DNA of 6,898 bases. Origin: Thermoguttaceae bacterium (lineage in GTDB: Bacteria > Planctomycetota > Planctomycetia > Pirellulales > Thermoguttaceae). Under the pieces are notes generated by a model. That model did no database searches. It saw only the letters and a list, made by a program, of their open reading frames with translations, and was not told the DNA's origin. The position numbers were made by a program, and so were the translations under genes. The stretch lies in the NCBI GenBank assembly GCA_024653385.1, contig JANLFZ010000044.1, positions 6,187-13,084 of the forward strand, given 5' to 3'. Within the stretch, counting starts at the first letter, position 1. Every line of letters begins with the position of its first letter. Positions 6,420-6,898 of this stretch are shown in pieces.

Positions 6420-6875
6420 TCAACTGTCCGGCGGCGGGGCCGGCGGCGGATCGCCGGGAGGGCTTTCTTCCGGCCGCGCGTCCTCGTCGGTGGCCCCGTC
6501 GACGGCTTCATCATCGGCCTCGGCTTCCGGCGGTGGGGGAAGGACGTCATGGAGGATTCGGGCCACTTCGATCGAGCGTTTGACCCCCATGTCCAAGAGG
6601 AACTCGATCTTCGGGGTATAGCGGGTCTCGATCCGCCGGGCGATCTTCGCCTGGAGGAAACCCGCCGCGTGCTGAAGCCCCCGAAGACTCAGGTTCTGCC
6701 TCGTTTCGTCGCCCATGACCGACACGTGAACCTTCGCGTGCCGCAGGTCGGAGGACATCTCGACATAGGTCACGGTGACGTCGCGGATGCGCGGGTCCTT
6801 CAACTCGGTGAGGATCGCCATCGAAACCACCTCGCGGACCGCTTCTGCGGCTTTCTGCGCACGTCGCGACGTCAT
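6420..6875 (-). CDS. rbfA: Ribosome-binding factor A with Pro-rich acidic tail
   Basis: RbfA binds the small ribosomal subunit near the 16S rRNA 5' helix and is needed for late 30S maturation and cold adaptation. Residues 1-112 carry the single type II KH-like domain: MTSRRAQKAAEAVREVVSMA, LKDPRIRDVTVTYVEMSSDL (25-44), HAKVHVSVMG (46-55), LQHAAGFLQAKIARRIETRY (67-86) and TPKIEFLLDMGVKRSIEVAR (87-106), ending in ILHDV. The AAG at 70-72 fits the alanine kink that replaces the GXXG loop in RbfA. Residues 113-151 are an added acidic, proline-rich tail containing PPPP and PPPAPPP. The ATG at 6875 has AAGGTG five bases upstream. In most bacteria infB lies just upstream; only 23 bases remain here, and they include an in-phase-looking CTG TAG that could end such a gene, but this cannot be shown. 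Confidence 0.95.
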   Translation of the reverse strand: MTSRRAQKAAEAVREVVSMAILTELKDPRIRDVTVTYVEMSSDLRHAKVHVSVMGDETRQNLSLRGLQHAAGFLQAKIARRIETRYTPKIEFLLDMGVKRSIEVARILHDVLPPPPEAEADDEAVDGATDEDARPEESPPGDPPPAPPPDS

Positions 6876-6898
6876 CGCGTCACCTTCGTTCCTACAGG

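Noticed and set aside
4799..6583. 594-codon open frame on the plus strand
   Set aside because: It is antisense to the TPR start, the endonuclease III-like gene and the rbfA end. The Arg/Gly/Leu-rich composition reflects codon positions of the opposite strand.

Overview
The window is a GC-rich block of bacterial chromosome in which all six recognisable genes lie on the minus strand, so it is read from high to low coordinates. In transcription order they are: rbfA (6875-6420); a degenerate endonuclease III-fold protein with a long basic tail (6334-5237); an exported tetratricopeptide-repeat (TPR) protein (5199-2875); a YebC/TACO1-family translation factor (2818-2060); a Tat-exported protein with an L-fucose/L-arabinose isomerase-like fold (1954-389); and the first 105 codons of a second Tat-exported protein that runs off the left edge (316-1). 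No rRNA, tRNA, mobile element, CRISPR array or integration site was seen. The plus-strand open frames, though long, are GC-driven shadows.

The organism is most likely a member of the Planctomycetota. This is an inference from high GC, from two adjacent Tat-signal proteins of kinds common in that phylum, from the long TPR protein, and from the Pro/acidic and Lys/Pro/Ala tails added to otherwise conserved proteins. No marker gene here settles the taxonomy.

The right-hand two thirds (rbfA to yebC) looks like one housekeeping-type transcription unit, with gaps of 85, 37 and 56 bases. RbfA matures the 30S subunit and YebC-family proteins act in translation, so two ribosome-linked genes bracket the endonuclease III-like and TPR genes. 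A strong hairpin fills most of the 37-base gap before the TPR gene. No intrinsic terminator with a T-tract was found anywhere in the window.

The left third is a separate functional theme: two Tat-exported proteins, one isomerase-like and one aldo/keto reductase-like, 72 bases apart, plausibly for extracytoplasmic sugar or sugar-derivative metabolism. A 14-base perfect palindrome covers the ribosome-binding site of the first, and a related GC-rich inverted repeat follows its stop codon.

The least ordinary item is the protein at 5237-6334. It can be aligned by eye with endonuclease III over about 220 residues and keeps the catalytic-position Asp. It appears to have lost the catalytic Lys and all four iron-sulfur cysteines, and it has gained a histone H1-like disordered basic tail of about 140 residues. 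It looks like a DNA-binding protein derived from a repair glycosylase. Second is the isomerase-like protein, which keeps three of four expected metal-ligand positions but has Asn at the fourth. Family alignments were made from memory and no database search was run.
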